Assembly (NCBI RefSeq): GCF_947179165.1
Contig: NC_077240.1
Span: 51,892,501-51,956,500 of the forward strand
DNA: 64,000 nucleotides
Source of the DNA: Solanum dulcamara
Taxonomy: Eukaryota > Streptophyta > Magnoliopsida > Solanales > Solanaceae
Direction of reading: 5' to 3'
Shown here: positions 22,882 to 35,760 of the stretch, piece by piece
Layout: each line of letters begins with the position of its first letter
Position numbering within the stretch: the first letter of the stretch is position 1
The notes under the pieces: model-generated
The model's input: only the letters and a program-made list of their open reading frames with translations
Told to the model about the DNA's origin: nothing
The model's database searches: none
Position numbers and translations under genes: made by a program

Positions 22882-25713
22882 CAAAAATAATTATCAAATA
22901 ATGACTTTTAAATAGAAAAAAATGACCAATAACTTGATGACACGTGACATTTTTAAATCTAAATAATAACTTTTATAAAAAAGAAAAATTAACAACTTCT
23001 ATTAACCCCCACCCCCACACCTTATCAGTGGTCTCTCCAACACCACCCACCCCTCCACCGTCTTCTCCAACTCCACCCACTCCAACCACTCCCCCACCCC
23101 ACCAGATCTTCTTCTCCCACATCCACCCAACTCTATCCATATCATCTAAAGAAAAAATAAATGGATCTATAATGATAAGAGTGATGATATCCAGCTGTAG
23201 AAGGGAATTTAATCAAAAAATATAAATCAAATTGGGTCAAAAATTCGACGAACCTCTATTTTTTTTCCGGCAAGACTAATACAAATCTAAAATTATTTTC
23301 TTTGAAATTGTTAAAGAATTCAAACCTTAAAGAACCCACAACAAAATTCGAAGCCCAATTAAAAAACAAATGAGCTATTCTCCAATTTCTCAGATTCCTA
23401 AGAACAACTTCAACAATACAAATAGTAATCTTTGAACCCAATCATCAAGTTCTTGGTTTTTTGATGAATCAAGAGGCTTAATGAATATGTGAACAAGTCT
23501 ATCAACGATTCTTAAATCGCCTGGAGAGATTGGGGGAGGGGAATTTATGGATTTTGAGCAAATGGGTGTTAAAAAAAATGGAGAAAAATTGTGTTTTGTA
23601 AAAGGAATTTGAACCAGAGTGTTATTATGAGTCCATTGATTGAGGAATTGTTTGAGTGAATTGGATAAAAACAAAAGGGGTTTTCTAATTCAACAGAAAG
23701 CAGCCATTGATGTTTTTTTTTGGGAAGACTGGTGAGCATTTTTAGGTGTGTAATGGGAGTATTACTCCATTATTTAAATTCATAAGAACAACAAAGTGTG
23801 ATTGGTAAAATTGGAGAGAGCTTTATAGGCTGGAGGGGTAGGTAGCAGCTATGGTGTTGATGGCAAAAATGAAGAAGAAGAAGAACAACAAAAAAAAATA
23901 AAAAAGTATATTTAAAGAAAAAAATATTCTTCACGCGCTTAAAATGGGTGCAGTACACACAATGTGCCAAGTCAGCACAAAGTGTCAAAATGACATATTC
24001 GGGTCTTACTTGAGGTGTCTAAAATGAATAAATCTTAGTTGAGGTATCTAAGTGAAAGTTGGTGCCAACTTTAGGGGGCCACCGATGGGTTCCGCCGGTG
24101 TTAAGATCAATTTTTTAGTGTGGAGATAAATTAAGCTTCCTTATCGATTGAATTTCGATATAAAATTTTACTTAGGTTAACTTCAAACAATCATATATTC
24201 TACAATATATAGAATTAGGTGGCCCATTAACTATCAAATTAAAGGTCTTTGAATTCTTTTTCCAATGCCTCTTGCCTCATTTGGAGTTCAGAATAAAAAG
24301 TTATGCCCATTTTAGTGAAGCCCTGTCAGGCAGTCGCATGTTCACGACCCTCTTCACGGGCCTTGAAGACTTTCACAGGCCGTGAAGGCTTTCGTGAAAG
24401 GCTTCCTGCATAATTTTTCAGCAACTTCCTGCACGCCTCTCAGGGTTATTTTGGTCATTTTCAAATCTTTTTATCCCTATTCTAAGTTGTTTTGAGTGTT
24501 TTTAAGGAGTATATCATTCAATAACTAGTTTTTCTCTCATAATCATCAATCTAAACATTCTAGTCTCAAAATATTCTCTCAAAACAAACCTAAGGTTCCT
24601 CTTCTCTATCAAAAACCCCAAAGCTTTCAAGTAAACAAAATTCAAGAATCAAGAGAAGTCTTATAACAAAGGTTTTTCTAAGGTCTTCTTCTCAAATCAA
24701 GCTAGGATTTTATTCATCCATGAATCCATCAAAGTATCTGTGAATTCATCCATGAATCCTTCCATCCATAGAGTCCCAAGGTTTTCTAAATTCTTTTATT
24801 CCATGAATTTCTCCTAAATTCTAGTTTTTGATCAAATTGCATATGAGTCAACTCAATTATGTTATAATTCAATGTTAATGGTCTCTTCATACATTATTTC
24901 AATTCAATTGATGCATGTTTTCAAGGTATTTTACTATGACCCATACATTATGACTACTTTATGATTTTCAATTTATGATTCAAGATTATACATGCATCAC
25001 GAGCTTATGAACTATGATATTTATTGATGAAGTATGAAATTATGAGTTTTCAATGAAGACAAAGGTTACTTCAAAGTAAAGTATGCTATCATGAAGGTTT
25101 TTATGATTTTTTATGAACAAGCTTATCATGATTTTTATGCTTTAGATAAGTATTTTACGAATACGTTATGATGTCATGATAAGTTGAATGAGTTATTCTT
25201 ATGATTTTCAAGTATTTATGATGAACTTGATATTACTAGATTCTTACCATCTTCAAAACTTATGATATATTAAGTATGATATTCCGTTGAGAGTTGATCT
25301 AGCACTGAGTGGACCTTGGGACAGAGGCTCACCCGTTAGTAGAGGCATGATACCGTTAGTAGAAATTCCATTGTTCCATAACTATGTACCACCGTAAGAA
25401 GAAGAATCACCCGTTAGTAGAGGTTTGATTCTTTAGAAAGGGTCACCCGTTAGTTGAGGCTTGATTTCTTAGTAGCTTGGTGGAGCTTGTCCTATGCCCC
25501 ATCTAAAGTTAGTATGAGTATGTTTAAGTCATTTGGCCTTTATATTTGATTTCTCCTATTTTTGAGATTATTATATTGAGACTTTTCCGCATTTTAAGTT
25601 ATCTTCTATTTCATACTTGAAATTGTCATGCTATGTATGTTAAGAGACTTGATTAGAGACCTTCGGGATTCTACTCACCGTGTCACGCCTAGGGCCTAAC
25701 TTGAATTGTGACA
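22583..25713 (+). repeat. LTR F (plus strand), interrupted by a Mutator-like element
   Basis: Starts TGTAACACTCC and ends AATTGTGACA, followed by aacTTGGTA, the beginning of an initiator-Met PBS that breaks off after ttggtaccc. So this is a 5' LTR whose internal region was lost. Without the inserted element it is about 1.68 kb. Its body from 24,110 is homologous to solo LTR D (CTTCCTTA.CGATTGA near 36,690; CCGTTAGTAGAGGC-type repeats near 37,240). It lacks the stretch of D that carries the conserved inverted repeat. Confidence 0.82.
22651..24096. mobile_element. Non-autonomous Mutator-like element (MULE) with about 130-bp terminal inverted repeats
   Basis: The left end GGCGAAATTCATTGGTGGCT and the inverse of the right end GGCGGAACCCATCGGTGGCC match, and similarity continues about 130 bp (CTAAAGTTG..AC.AA, ACTTA.ATA.CT.AACTAA, TGTCATTTTGACACTTT). 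Both sides are flanked by the same 10 bp, ggtgttaaga (22,641-22,650 and 24,097-24,106). A 9-11-bp duplication with long TIRs is diagnostic for Mutator-like elements. The 1,446-bp interior has no transposase. It contains a proline-codon-like CCACCCCCA tract near 23,005-23,100 and several unrelated small frames, so it could be a Pack-MULE carrying gene scraps, but no parent gene is recognised. Confidence 0.88.
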
Positions 25714-26595
25714 AACTTGGTACCCTTGCACCTCCTTCTCCATCACCATCGCCACAACAAGAACCACCACCTCCACTTTCGTTGTCGTCCCTCATCCACT
25801 ACCACCAATTCATCCTCTTCTTCCTCTATCACCACCACTCCCTCATCTTCCAATACCACCACTTTCTCCTCCACTACCACCTTTGCCACCTCCTTCTCCT
25901 CCACCGACCGCCATAACGACCAACACCTCCATCTTTGCTGTTACCACCAATATCAACACCATTTTGCCGCTATAACCATCCTCTTCTTCACCTCACAACT
26001 GCTAAAGTTGTTGCAACAACTAAGTCATATGTTGCAACAAGCATCCTATCTGTTGCAACATATGTCATCTGTTGCAACAGATGAGACATATGCAATATGC
26101 AACCTGTTGCAACAAAAAAATAAAAATAATAATACTAAAAAATAATAATAATAAAAAAAATATGTTACAACATATTTCTAACATGTTGCAACATGTTGTA
26201 AAAAGAAGGACCAAAAACAAAATAAAAAGAGCATAATAAAAATTGATGAATGTCAGTAGTGACAACAGTGGCAACAAAGACCATAAAAAAGAAGAAGAAG
26301 AAGATAGCGGAAGAGAGAAAGAGAAAAAAGAAGAAATGAAGGAGAGAGAAATCTGAAAAGAGAAAGAAGGAGAGAGAAAGGAAAATTAAAAGTGTAATGA
26401 AGAGGAAAATTTTAAAATTTGAAATTTAAAAAGGGAGGGAAGACTTTTCATAATTTTCAAAATATTAATATACCCCACATAGTTTTTAATTACTTTAATC
26501 AAGTCTACTTTTCATTTAATTCCATTTGACCAAGTTAAAATCAACAATATTATAAACAAGACTTGAAATACACCTTTTGTTAAATCTTCATAACT
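25714..26595. other. Low-complexity stretch with a GTTGCAAC cluster; no supported gene
   Basis: From 25,722 the plus strand is CCACCA/CTCCTC-rich; a frame is open through it but is only histidine/serine/proline low complexity. At 26,007-26,200 the palindrome GTTGCAAC recurs. From 26,280 to 26,440 comes a GAAGAAGAGAGAAA-rich purine tract. It lies between the truncated start of LTR F's internal region and the truncated left LTR of element E, so its origin is unclear. Confidence 0.55.
26007..26200. repeat. Cluster of GTTGCAAC palindromes
   Basis: At least six exact copies of the 8-bp palindrome GTTGCAAC or TGTTGCAACA occur in under 200 bp (near 26,009, 26,030, 26,051, 26,070, 26,104 and 26,187), plus degenerate copies such as TGTTACAACA. 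Spacing is mostly 19-34 bp, often separated by CATATG- or CAGATGA-like words. Confidence 0.85.
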
Positions 26596-27881
26596 TAATG
26601 CTAACTAAATAAAGATGGACATGCAATAAATTTAGAAAACAATTCAACAATTTTATTTAAAAATAAAAATCTGTCTAATGTTTGTAAGTCAACGGTGAAA
26701 ACTATAACTCATCTGACTCGTATCTGAAGCCTCTAACATACTGAAGATAGATTACTGGGATGAGACTTCATGATACCTGAATACTCTACTAACAACGATT
26801 ACTGGGATAAGACTTCATGATACCTGAATACTCTACTAACAACATGTACTAACTACCCATACTTAAGATGAACTAGAGCTCTCCGAAAGTAAGGAGGTCT
26901 TATCAAAACTGGATGAAAGTGATCCTAATGATGTGTTGCTCCTCAATACCCAAATATGCATCATTAAAATACGTAACATTGAATAACGTTAATACATGAA
27001 GATAAATACAATTTCTTGAAATACTTTTCTAAAACTTGTAATATATACTTTACTCATGAAAATAATGCATATGACATACTACGATAAAATTTTCAAATAA
27101 TTGTGGCTAAGAAGGGCCTACATGGTAGAATAAACATGAACCATTGATCAAAGATCATCAATGATATGAAAATAATTATAATTTCAATAATAGGATCAAG
27201 AACCAACAATCTGAAATAGATAGAATTCAAAATCATAGACTTTGGATAAAAATCTTGACTATATCTTACTAATTGAAATTGTAGATGTAGGACGTGAGGA
27301 AGAACTAAGTTCCTCACTATGATAGCATTACATATCTTAAAGTCTCAACAAATCTTGACGAAAAACCCTAACTTGATGAAGAACGATCAAGAAATCTTTT
27401 CTTGAGATTCTTGAATTCCCTTCTTGAAAACCCTATGGCCAAGAGTTAAGATTTCTATTAACAATTCATGATCTGCTGATGAAATTTGATTTAAAATTTG
27501 TAATCCTTAGAGAAGGACTTACCTTGATGAAGGAATATGAGAGGATGAGAGAAAACCACTTATACTCCTAGAAAGAATGGTTAAAAAATAAAAAATATTG
27601 GATTAGAATTGACTTAAAAGGATTCCCGTCAGCCTAGATGCGACTTAGACGCGGCCACTAAGTGGGAACTTATGGCCCGCAAGTGAATCGCATCTCCTTA
27701 CATGAATCCCTCAGTTTTACCCCTAATGCGATCGAGTTTGCGGCCTCAGACGTGGAACTTGTGGCCGCAACATGGACCACGTCAATTTTTTTTGAAAGTT
27801 ATTCAAAATTAAAATGATCATAACTTTTGACTTCGACGTCATATCAAAACGCAGTTGGCTACAGTGGAAAAAAGACTCTAA
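26596..27881 (-). repeat. Left LTR of element E, first part
   Basis: Aligns with 44,125 onward of the right LTR: GCTAACTAAAT, CATGCAATAA, TCTAACATACTGAAGATAG, then CATATGACATACTACGA. It lacks the segment equivalent to about 44,500-45,420. GC-rich words (GCGGCC, GCGATCG) lie at 27,650-27,780. It is broken by the MITE at the duplicated TAA 27,879-27,881 and resumes at 41,005. Confidence 0.75.
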
Positions 27882-28799
27882 GGGGTCGTTTGGTAAAAAT
27901 ATTAATAATGCATAGATTAATAATACATGGATTAGGAATGCATGGATTAGTTATGCAGGGATTAGTAATGCAAGATTTATTTTTCATCAAGTGTTTGGTT
28001 CATTCTATCCCACCTAAGCTTGTGTTTGGGTTAAAACTCAATAAAAAGAATCTCTCTAATTTTACTCTTGAATTATTATGAGCTTTTTTATTTTATGCAA
28101 TTGGGTCAAGGTATATAATTGCCAGACAATATTATTTTTTGTGGCCTTCTAACTAGCTAGGAGAAGAACAATTATATCGCAATATTTGCTATTTTCTCAC
28201 TTGAATTATTTGAGAATAAATAATTATCATTTTAGTAAATTGATCACTCACAATATTAGTTTTTAATTTTAAAAAAGATAGACCATCTATATTTAAAATC
28301 GAAAAGATGATAGACTATAGTAAAATCGAATAAATTATCTCCGTTTACACATAAAAATCTCAAGTTGTAGTTTTAATATGTATGAAATTTTATAAATTAT
28401 TCAAAATAAATATACTTAGAAAATCACATATATATCAACAAAATAATACATCCAATTAAGATCACAAACGTCATGTGGTCATATATTTGCAGCTTTTTCA
28501 ATTAGTACAAGTCAAACAACTCACATTTCAGATACTGTATTGCTTTCTATTTGATTTATTTAGAAACAAATAACTCTCTCTAAATAATAAAACTTGTAAG
28601 CTAATTTATTTAAATAAATTTACTAGTACAAATATAAAACATAAAATCAAGAAAATAAATAAAATAATTAAAAGAATTTGAGGAGTATTTTTGACTTTAC
28701 ATAGATTAATCCCATGGTATTAAATCCTATGTATTACTAATACCACCAAATAAAAGGTATTAGTTATATATCCTATAATACCATGTAGGGTGTATAACT

Positions 28800-31050
28800 T
28801 GTCGTGACTCAAGCTATGCCCTAACTATGACACGACAATCGAAATCCTGAGGGACCCTAACCAAACCTCTTAGCATACATCGCATACATAAGGTTAGTAA
28901 AGACATCAATAAAATAATAGAGTGGAAGATATGTCTCAAATAGAATCTCGAATAAGGAGGAAAACCCAAAGCCACAGGTCCGAATGATCGGAGCTACATA
29001 CTCATGATTGTTTAAACATGCCTCTACTAGTCTAGACAGAGTGTAGGACAAGCTCCTAGCTCACCAACACAAAACATAAAGTCAGGAACATAATGGGAGA
29101 GTCATAAATGTTGCGTTCTCGAAACATGAAGACTCACCAACAATAGGAGAATAGTAACTAAATAGCTAGCCACGACGAGATGTGCGTGATGATCGTCAAA
29201 CCCTATATTATGATATAATGTAGGAAAGAAGTATGCGTTAGTACATGAAATGTGCTAAGTATGTGAGAAATATGCATAATGTAGACATGGTAGCATGATG
29301 AGCATAAAACATGTGATGCAAGACCAATAATCATTTTAAAACATAAGATTTGAAATCATAAGTCAAAAAATATGGGCAATGCATCATTTGAAATCATCAT
29401 AAGGGTTCATAAAAAAACATCGTTCATTTGTGGGATATAACCTTTAACTGATATTAAAAACCATGCGGGCTATAATAAGAAATCTAGTATTATTCCCACA
29501 CTAAAAAGACGGAGGCTACTTGCCAAGGTAGACTCTGTAAGAATATCATAATCATCATGGGCTATATGTAGATCTACTAACTAGGACATAAATTCAAATC
29601 TACGGGGGCCATGTAGTTCGGGACTAGAGGTTGAAACTAGGGTTTCCTTGGGTTGCTTCTTGAGCTTTCGGACTAAACCCACCATAAAGTCATCTTGGTG
29701 CTTAGTCAATATCCCAATGGAATTCATAAACCATAGTTATTAATAACACTAGGAAAGGAAATAATTAATACCAATTCTCATCAGAAAATCATCATAAAAG
29801 TAGCTCATTAACATAGTGATTCATACAAGTATGAGAAAACTTTTCATCTTTATGAATCCGTGAGTCGGCGAGAAAACCTTTCACCTCTTATATGAATGTG
29901 TGAGAAAATCTTTCACAACCATTTATACTTTCTTGAAGACATACTTGAAATCATAATTGTCATCATCATAAACTATTCACAAATCCTTCATCAGTCCATG
30001 ATCATAACTTTATAAATTCATACTTTGAAAATAGAATAATGCATGGGTCCATGAAAACTCAGTTGAAAACATGCAATTTAACATGAAACATGCATAATTT
30101 GATCAATAACATTGAAATAAATCATAATTGAATTGACTCAATGTAATCTCATTAAAACCCTAAAATTATTGAATTGAAATTGATTGAAAAAGAAGAAATC
30201 CTTTGGGACTCCATGGATGGAATGGATCCATTGATGAATTTGCAACATACCTTGAAGAAACCCGTCCTTGAAATTTGGAAGAGGAGACTTGATGCATATC
30301 CCTAATTCACCTTGAGAGAAATCCCTTGGAGAAGAAGACTTGAGTTCTAGAGAGAGGATTTTTAGTTTCAATGACTTGGGAGAGAATAAGGGGAATTCAA
30401 AGGGTTTGGATAGTTATAGGTTGAGTAATAAATCCAAAAACGACATAACTTACGAATTAAGAGAGTTCAAAAGGATGGAGATAACCACACTTAAAACTGA
30501 CGAAAATCCTTTGGGGAGGTCGGTCAAGCTCGCCGTCCCGATCGGCAAGTCGCTGACCTCCAAGCCTACCTTGTTAATGTGATCAAGTTCTCTACAAATT
30601 TCCTCTAAAAGTTTTGGCTAGTAATACTTAGCTCGCCGACCCATTCGTCGAGTCACCTTTCCTTCCTCTCATTTCCAATTCGCCTTACATATGAGCGGTA
30701 TTTTTCTGATCCTTTTGTGCAGTTCGACTTAGATCAACAACCTTATCTGCGAGTCACCAACGTTGCCTTTTACTTCTCTTTCTTTTGCCAACTTTTCTGA
30801 ACTTCTTGGCGAGGAAACATAGCTTGACAAAGGAAGTTTGATGAGTCTCCAAACCTTCTCGTTTCTTGCCAAAATGTCCTTGTTCCAAAGTGATTTTACA
30901 GAAAATCTCAGCGAGCTTCTTACCCCCTTTGGCGACACATCGAACCTATTCGGTGAATCGCCAATTCCACTTGCTTGGAACAACGGCCAAAGTTTGAGTT
31001 TTCCTTATTTGATTTCAACTTTCCAACTTTCTAGTTTTCAGGGCCTCACA
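28800..31050 (-). repeat. 3' LTR of element B (full length)
   Basis: Plus-strand text TGTCGTGACTC ... GGGCCTCACA, 2,251 bp. It contains the conserved inverted repeat at 29,238-29,258 and many GGCGAGTC/TTCGG(C/T)GAATCGCC-like words at 30,500-30,990. Confidence 0.88.
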
Positions 31051-31870
31051 ATATCTCCTCATTGGGAACATTCATTCTTGAATGAGACTCAATAAGCATG
31101 AAAGTAGTAAGAAAAGAGAAATAGCATCCCAACATTAATGTGATAATATAGTAAAATGTATAAAACATAGAATATTCAATCCCAAGCTAAAACATGACTT
31201 AAAATTAATTTCATGAACATGCATGCATATGAAAAATATGAGAGTGATCAAAACACATGAATTTGAAGGAGTGAATAAAAAGAAACTTAATACCTCAATT
31301 TGAAATGGGAGGAAAGGATGAGGATAACGTGATATCATATTGTCTTCGGCCTCCCATGTAGCAACCTTAACCTCTTGGTTCCTCCATAACACTTTAACGG
31401 ATGCAACTTCTTTATTCACAACCTTCAAACTTGCCGGTCTAAACTGTCAACCGAAACCTCCTCATTAAATTAGATTTCCTTCACACCCAATCTCTCCAAA
31501 GGCACAATCAAGACAAGATCACCAACACATTTCTTTAACAAGAACATATGAAACACCATATGCACTGATGCCAATTCGAAGGTAAGTCCAACTCATATGC
31601 CACCTTGGCAATCTGCCTCTAAATTTGGTATGGGCCTACATATCGGGGAGTAAGCTTCCCCTTCTTTCCGAAGCACATCACACCCTCCATGGGTGAGATT
31701 CTCAAGTACACCTAATCATTCACCTCAAACGAAAGTTTCCTTTGTCTTACATCCGAATTGGACTTTGTTAGCTCTGGATAATTTTCAATCTTTCTTTAAT
31801 GAGTCTAATATTCTCCATATATTTATGCACCAACTCGGGTCCTATCAAAGCAACTTCGCCAACTTCAAAC
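31051..31870 (-). pseudogene. Element B integrase C terminus and chromodomain-like tail
   Basis: A PPT-like GAGGAGATAT borders the LTR at 31,051. The frame 31,428-31,300 reads NKEVASVKVLWRNQEVKVAT, the chromodomain-type end seen in elements A and J. Upstream, 31,440-31,870 carries integrase GPY/F-region pieces (for example VGEVALIGPELV) with several stops and frame changes. The region stops at 31,870, where solo LTR C is inserted, and resumes at 34,175. Confidence 0.75.
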
Positions 31871-34169
31871 TGTCACGACCCAAGCCTAGGGCCTAGACGT
31901 GATATGGCGAATGAGGAACCCGAAAGTACCTCAAACAAGCCTCTTAGTATTTTTTAGCCTTTCATAGGTAATGATGATAAATAAACAAGTGAAAATCATA
32001 ATAGTAAATCTTCAACTTATATATATCCAACAATACCTCTAACTTTGAGATTTAACGGGGCTAAGACAAGTCCTTAGCTCACCTCAATCATAATAGAAGA
32101 AATGCCATAGTAAAATATCTCAACATATCATAAGCTAGAAAGATAAAGGAGTATTGTTCCCGAAACATGGAAACTCACCAAAAGTAGTCTTCAATGGAAT
32201 CTCAACTAGCCACGTGAAGGGAAACAAGGAGGAACACTGGTTCCTACATGGTGATATCATGTAGGCAAAAGAATATACGTTAGTACTTTGAATGTACTAA
32301 GTATGTAACGATGCATAAACATTGAGAAAACATTAAAATATTTATGTAATATGGAACATAATGTAATGCATGCATAATAAATCATATAGATATACTTTAA
32401 AATATTCATTTTGTGGGAAAAATGACCATAACCGACATTTAAGACTATGCGAGCTATTACATAGAATCCAACATAACCCCCTACATTGGTCAGAGAGACT
32501 ACTTACCGGGTAGAACTCCGTCAACTTCATTCATTTCTTTAACTTTAACTTTAAGGGCTTTCATGGATCCATTAGCCTAAGCCTACAAGGGCTCCTATAT
32601 TGGCACATAGTTAATGAGACAAGGGGTTGCTACTAGAATTCCCTTACCGAATCCCACCTCAATGACCCATTCGATGCTAAGTCAATCCCACAGAATAGTT
32701 TAATACTTCAAAATAGTCATATCATATAGCTTGAGAATTTAAACTATCATATTCGGTAGAATAGCTCATTAAAATATTTGGTGATTCAAATATGCAAGAA
32801 TTATCCTTATAGCATAAAGAATCCATCATTAATAGTATTTCATCATTCTTTATTTTTATAGTACTCCCTTTTTATCATATACATTGCTTTCATAAATAAT
32901 CATTTGGAGTCAAAGCTTTCAAGTCAAACTTCATTGAAAATATAGTAAAACTAGGTGGGTTCAAATCACTTCAACTTGCAAACATGTATGTAAATAAATA
33001 AACATAAATACTTTTAAATCTATTAATTAAAAATCATGCTTTAAACAACCCACCATGAATTTTAAGAACTTTTAAATAGATAAATAGAGGAATTGCTTGC
33101 AAACCATCAATTCATACATATAAAATTATATTGCATCAAAATAGACCAATAATTATTAGTTTAACCATGATTCATACTATCAAGTAAAAATAAAAATTAC
33201 CATAAGAAAATAGTACTTGAAATCAAGAGACTTAATTGAAAGAGTTTTTGGACTACATGGGTGGAAGAAGCCATGGATAAATACCTATATAACTTAGAGT
33301 AAAGCTTAAAGAAAATAAACATAATTTATCATATAAATAAAATACTTTAGGAATGAGAGTGGAAGGAATACTCTCATTGAAGCCTTACATACCTAGAATC
33401 CGAAGCTTTAGTCGGAACCGAAGGACTTAATGAACACTCTTGAGTCCTAGATTTTCTCCTCGCCGGACAGTTTTGTGTACTATCCAGAGTATATGAATCA
33501 CCGAAATAGTATTTCTTCACTACTAAAAACTAAAACTATATTTGAGTATGAGTAAAGAAGTGTATAGAGAGAAGAGTTGCTTGAGAAAGCTTGATGAATA
33601 AAATGAGAAAATAAGGTGGGTATTTATAGGTGTAGAAGAGGGACCTAACAATAAATAAAAATAATTATAAAGGATGATCTTGAAAATTCAATTGAGGATT
33701 TTGATGTCATGGATGATGTCAAAGGGTTCTAGATCTTTCCATGGTAGGTGAGATGAGTTCTCTTTAACAGAATATTTTTTTTTGGAGATGCTTTTGAATA
33801 AGATAAATTCCTTATTAGGATTTTGTGTCTTCATAAGAATTGTAGATATGGAAATCTAGTTTCAGGTCATTCAAGAATCAACCAATTTGGAGTAACCTAC
33901 AGTGAGATATAAATTTTCTTCTATAAATACTCCATTTCATCACAACATCCTATCTTACAATAATTAATTTATTTGACCTACTTAACCTCATAAACTTAAA
34001 ATATAATATTCACAAAATTTGTAGGTAATGAAATTGCAGTTACTTGAAAATTTTAATCACCTAATTTGGAACAGCCTATGAAAAGTTATGACCAAAATAC
34101 AGAGGCTGTATCATTATTTTTTTGGCGAGACTTGAAACATCGTATACAACGTTTTTAGGGAATGTTACA
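31871..34169 (-). repeat. Solo LTR C inside element B
   Basis: Plus-strand TGTCACGACCCAAG ... GGAATGTTACA, 2,299 bp, flanked on both sides by caaac (31,866-31,870 and 34,170-34,174). The exact duplication and absence of internal sequence show LTR-LTR recombination after a complete insertion. It has the conserved inverted repeat at 32,280-32,300 and the shared CTAAGTCAATCCCACAGAAT block near 32,677. Confidence 0.93.
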
Positions 34170-34174
34170 CAAAC

Positions 34175-34561
34175 CAACCAATGGGAGACCTATACCTCTT
34201 ACCATATAAAGACTCAAATGAAGTGAATACTCGAATGATAGCTATTATTATAGGCAAACTCAATCAAAAGAAAATTATCATCCTAAATACCCTTGAAGTG
34301 AATTACACAACCTCTCAACACGTCCTCCAATGTTTGAATAGTATGCTCGGCTTGAACATCAATTTGTGGTTGAAGAGTCATAACATCTACCACAAGAGAC
34401 TATTCAGTACCATATTGTACAATACCACCATCATCCTTCGAATAAACTAAGTGAACACCCAAACAAGGTAGTCTATGAACATCACGAACCAACTCCTTTT
34501 TCTCATCATCAATATGAGCCATCGGCAACCACATTGGCGTTATTCAAATGGTACAACACAC
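34175..34561 (-). pseudogene. Element B integrase middle fragment fused to the connection region
   Basis: The minus strand gives EHTIQTLEDVLRGCVIHFKG and FAYNNSYHSSIH, the end of the integrase core around the catalytic Glu region. Just upstream the text changes within a few residues to the RNase H/integrase linker (SLVVDV). So the zinc-binding domain and the first two catalytic aspartates of the core are missing, an internal deletion of probably 0.5-0.7 kb. Stops are present. Confidence 0.7.
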
Positions 34562-34910
34562 TCAATCATAATCCTTTAACAACTCAAGCCACCTTCTTTG
34601 TCGAAGGTTCAAAGCCTTTTGGTTAAGCATATATTGCAAACTCTTATGGTTGGTAAATACATCAACGTGGACACTATATAGATAGTGCCTCCAAATTTTT
34701 AAAGCAAACACAACTATCACTAATTCTAAATCCTGAGTCAGATAGTTCTTTTCATGTACCTTAAATTTCCTAGAAGCATAGGCTACCACCTTACCATTTT
34801 TCATCAAAACACAACCAAGAAAAACCCTTGAATAATCACAATACACTTAAACCTATCGGATCCTTCCGGTAAATTCAACACCAGAGCGGAAGTAAGTCTT
34901 TTCCTCAACT
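34562..34910 (-). pseudogene. Element B RNase H
   Basis: A 95-codon open stretch contains [40 protein letters not shown] and [20 protein letters not shown], the Ty3/gypsy RNase H core. The catalytic-type Glu in LTQDLELV is present. The first residues read CDYSRVFLG where a catalytic Asp is expected (CDxS), so that Asp is kept. Upstream the frame is lost. Confidence 0.78.
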
Positions 34911-35760
34911 CTTGAAATCTTTTCTCACATACCTCAGACCAATGGAATTTCCCTTATTCTTAGTCAAAGTAGTGAAGTGTGATGCATTGGAAGAGAATAC
35001 TTTCACAAACTGCCTATAATAATCGACTAAATCTATGAAACTTCAAATATCAGAAGGATACAAAGGTCTAGGCTACTTATTGACCGCTTCAATTTTCTTA
35101 GGATCTACCATAATCCCTTCATCGGACACAGTATGACTAAGGAAAGAAACCAACATCAACCAAAACTCATACTTACTAAACTTAGCTAACAATTGACAAT
35201 CCTTTAGAATTTGCAAGACAATCCTCAAATGATCGACATTCTCATTTTCACTTCGAGAATAGAATAATATATCATCAATGAACACAATAACAAACATGGG
35301 AAAATATTGCTTGAACACCTAGTTCATCAAATCCATAAAAGCTGCTGGAACATTTATTAGCCCAAAAGACATAACCAGGAATTCAAAGTGACCATACTGA
35401 GTTCTAAAAGCCATCTTCAGATTATCACATTCTCTTACTTAAAGTTGATGATAGCCCAATCGAATATCAATCTTTAAAAAGTAACTTGCACTTTGAAGTT
35501 GATCAAAGAAGTCATCAATCTTTGGAATATGATATTTATTATTAATTATAACCTTGTTCATTCGCCAGTAGTCAATACTCATACAAAGAAAATCATCCTT
35601 CTTCCTAAAAAAGATAGTTGGAGCACCTTATGGAGAGATATTTGGTCTAATAAAACCGTTACCCAACAAGTGTTTCAACTGATACTTTTAACACTTTCAG
35701 TTCTGCCAGAGCCATTTGGTAAGGAGGAATAATGATAGGTTAGGTATCGGGAACAAGATT
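34911..35760 (-). pseudogene. Element B reverse transcriptase (catalytic FIDD retained)
   Basis: Bases 35,318-35,073 give [20 protein letters not shown] and [13 protein letters not shown]. The two catalytic aspartates are intact, unlike elements A and H. Upstream RT fingers and lead-in (IIIPPYQMALAELKVLK region, about 35,720) are recognisable but full of stops and shifts. Confidence 0.75.

Noticed and set aside
23256..23988. Minus-strand frames inside the Mutator-like element as a captured host gene
   Set aside because: Each is short, in a different frame and without a recognisable domain; the possibility is kept only as a check for captured fragments.
25708..26145. 145-codon open frame rich in His, Ser, Thr and Gln
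   Set aside because: It is the translation of CCACCA/CTCCTC low-complexity DNA and of the GTTGCAAC cluster, with no domain, and overlapping frames are equally open.
26700..26830. Short direct repeats as a possible CRISPR-like array
   Set aside because: Two copies of a CTTCATGATACCTGAATACT unit only, inside an LTR of a plant genome; no spacer/repeat architecture.
30340..31095. Several 80-85-codon frames with FGESPIPLAWNN-like text
   Set aside because: Translations of the GGCGAGTC words in the B LTR. The same text recurs at 40,600-40,860 in the other LTR, so repeat rather than gene.
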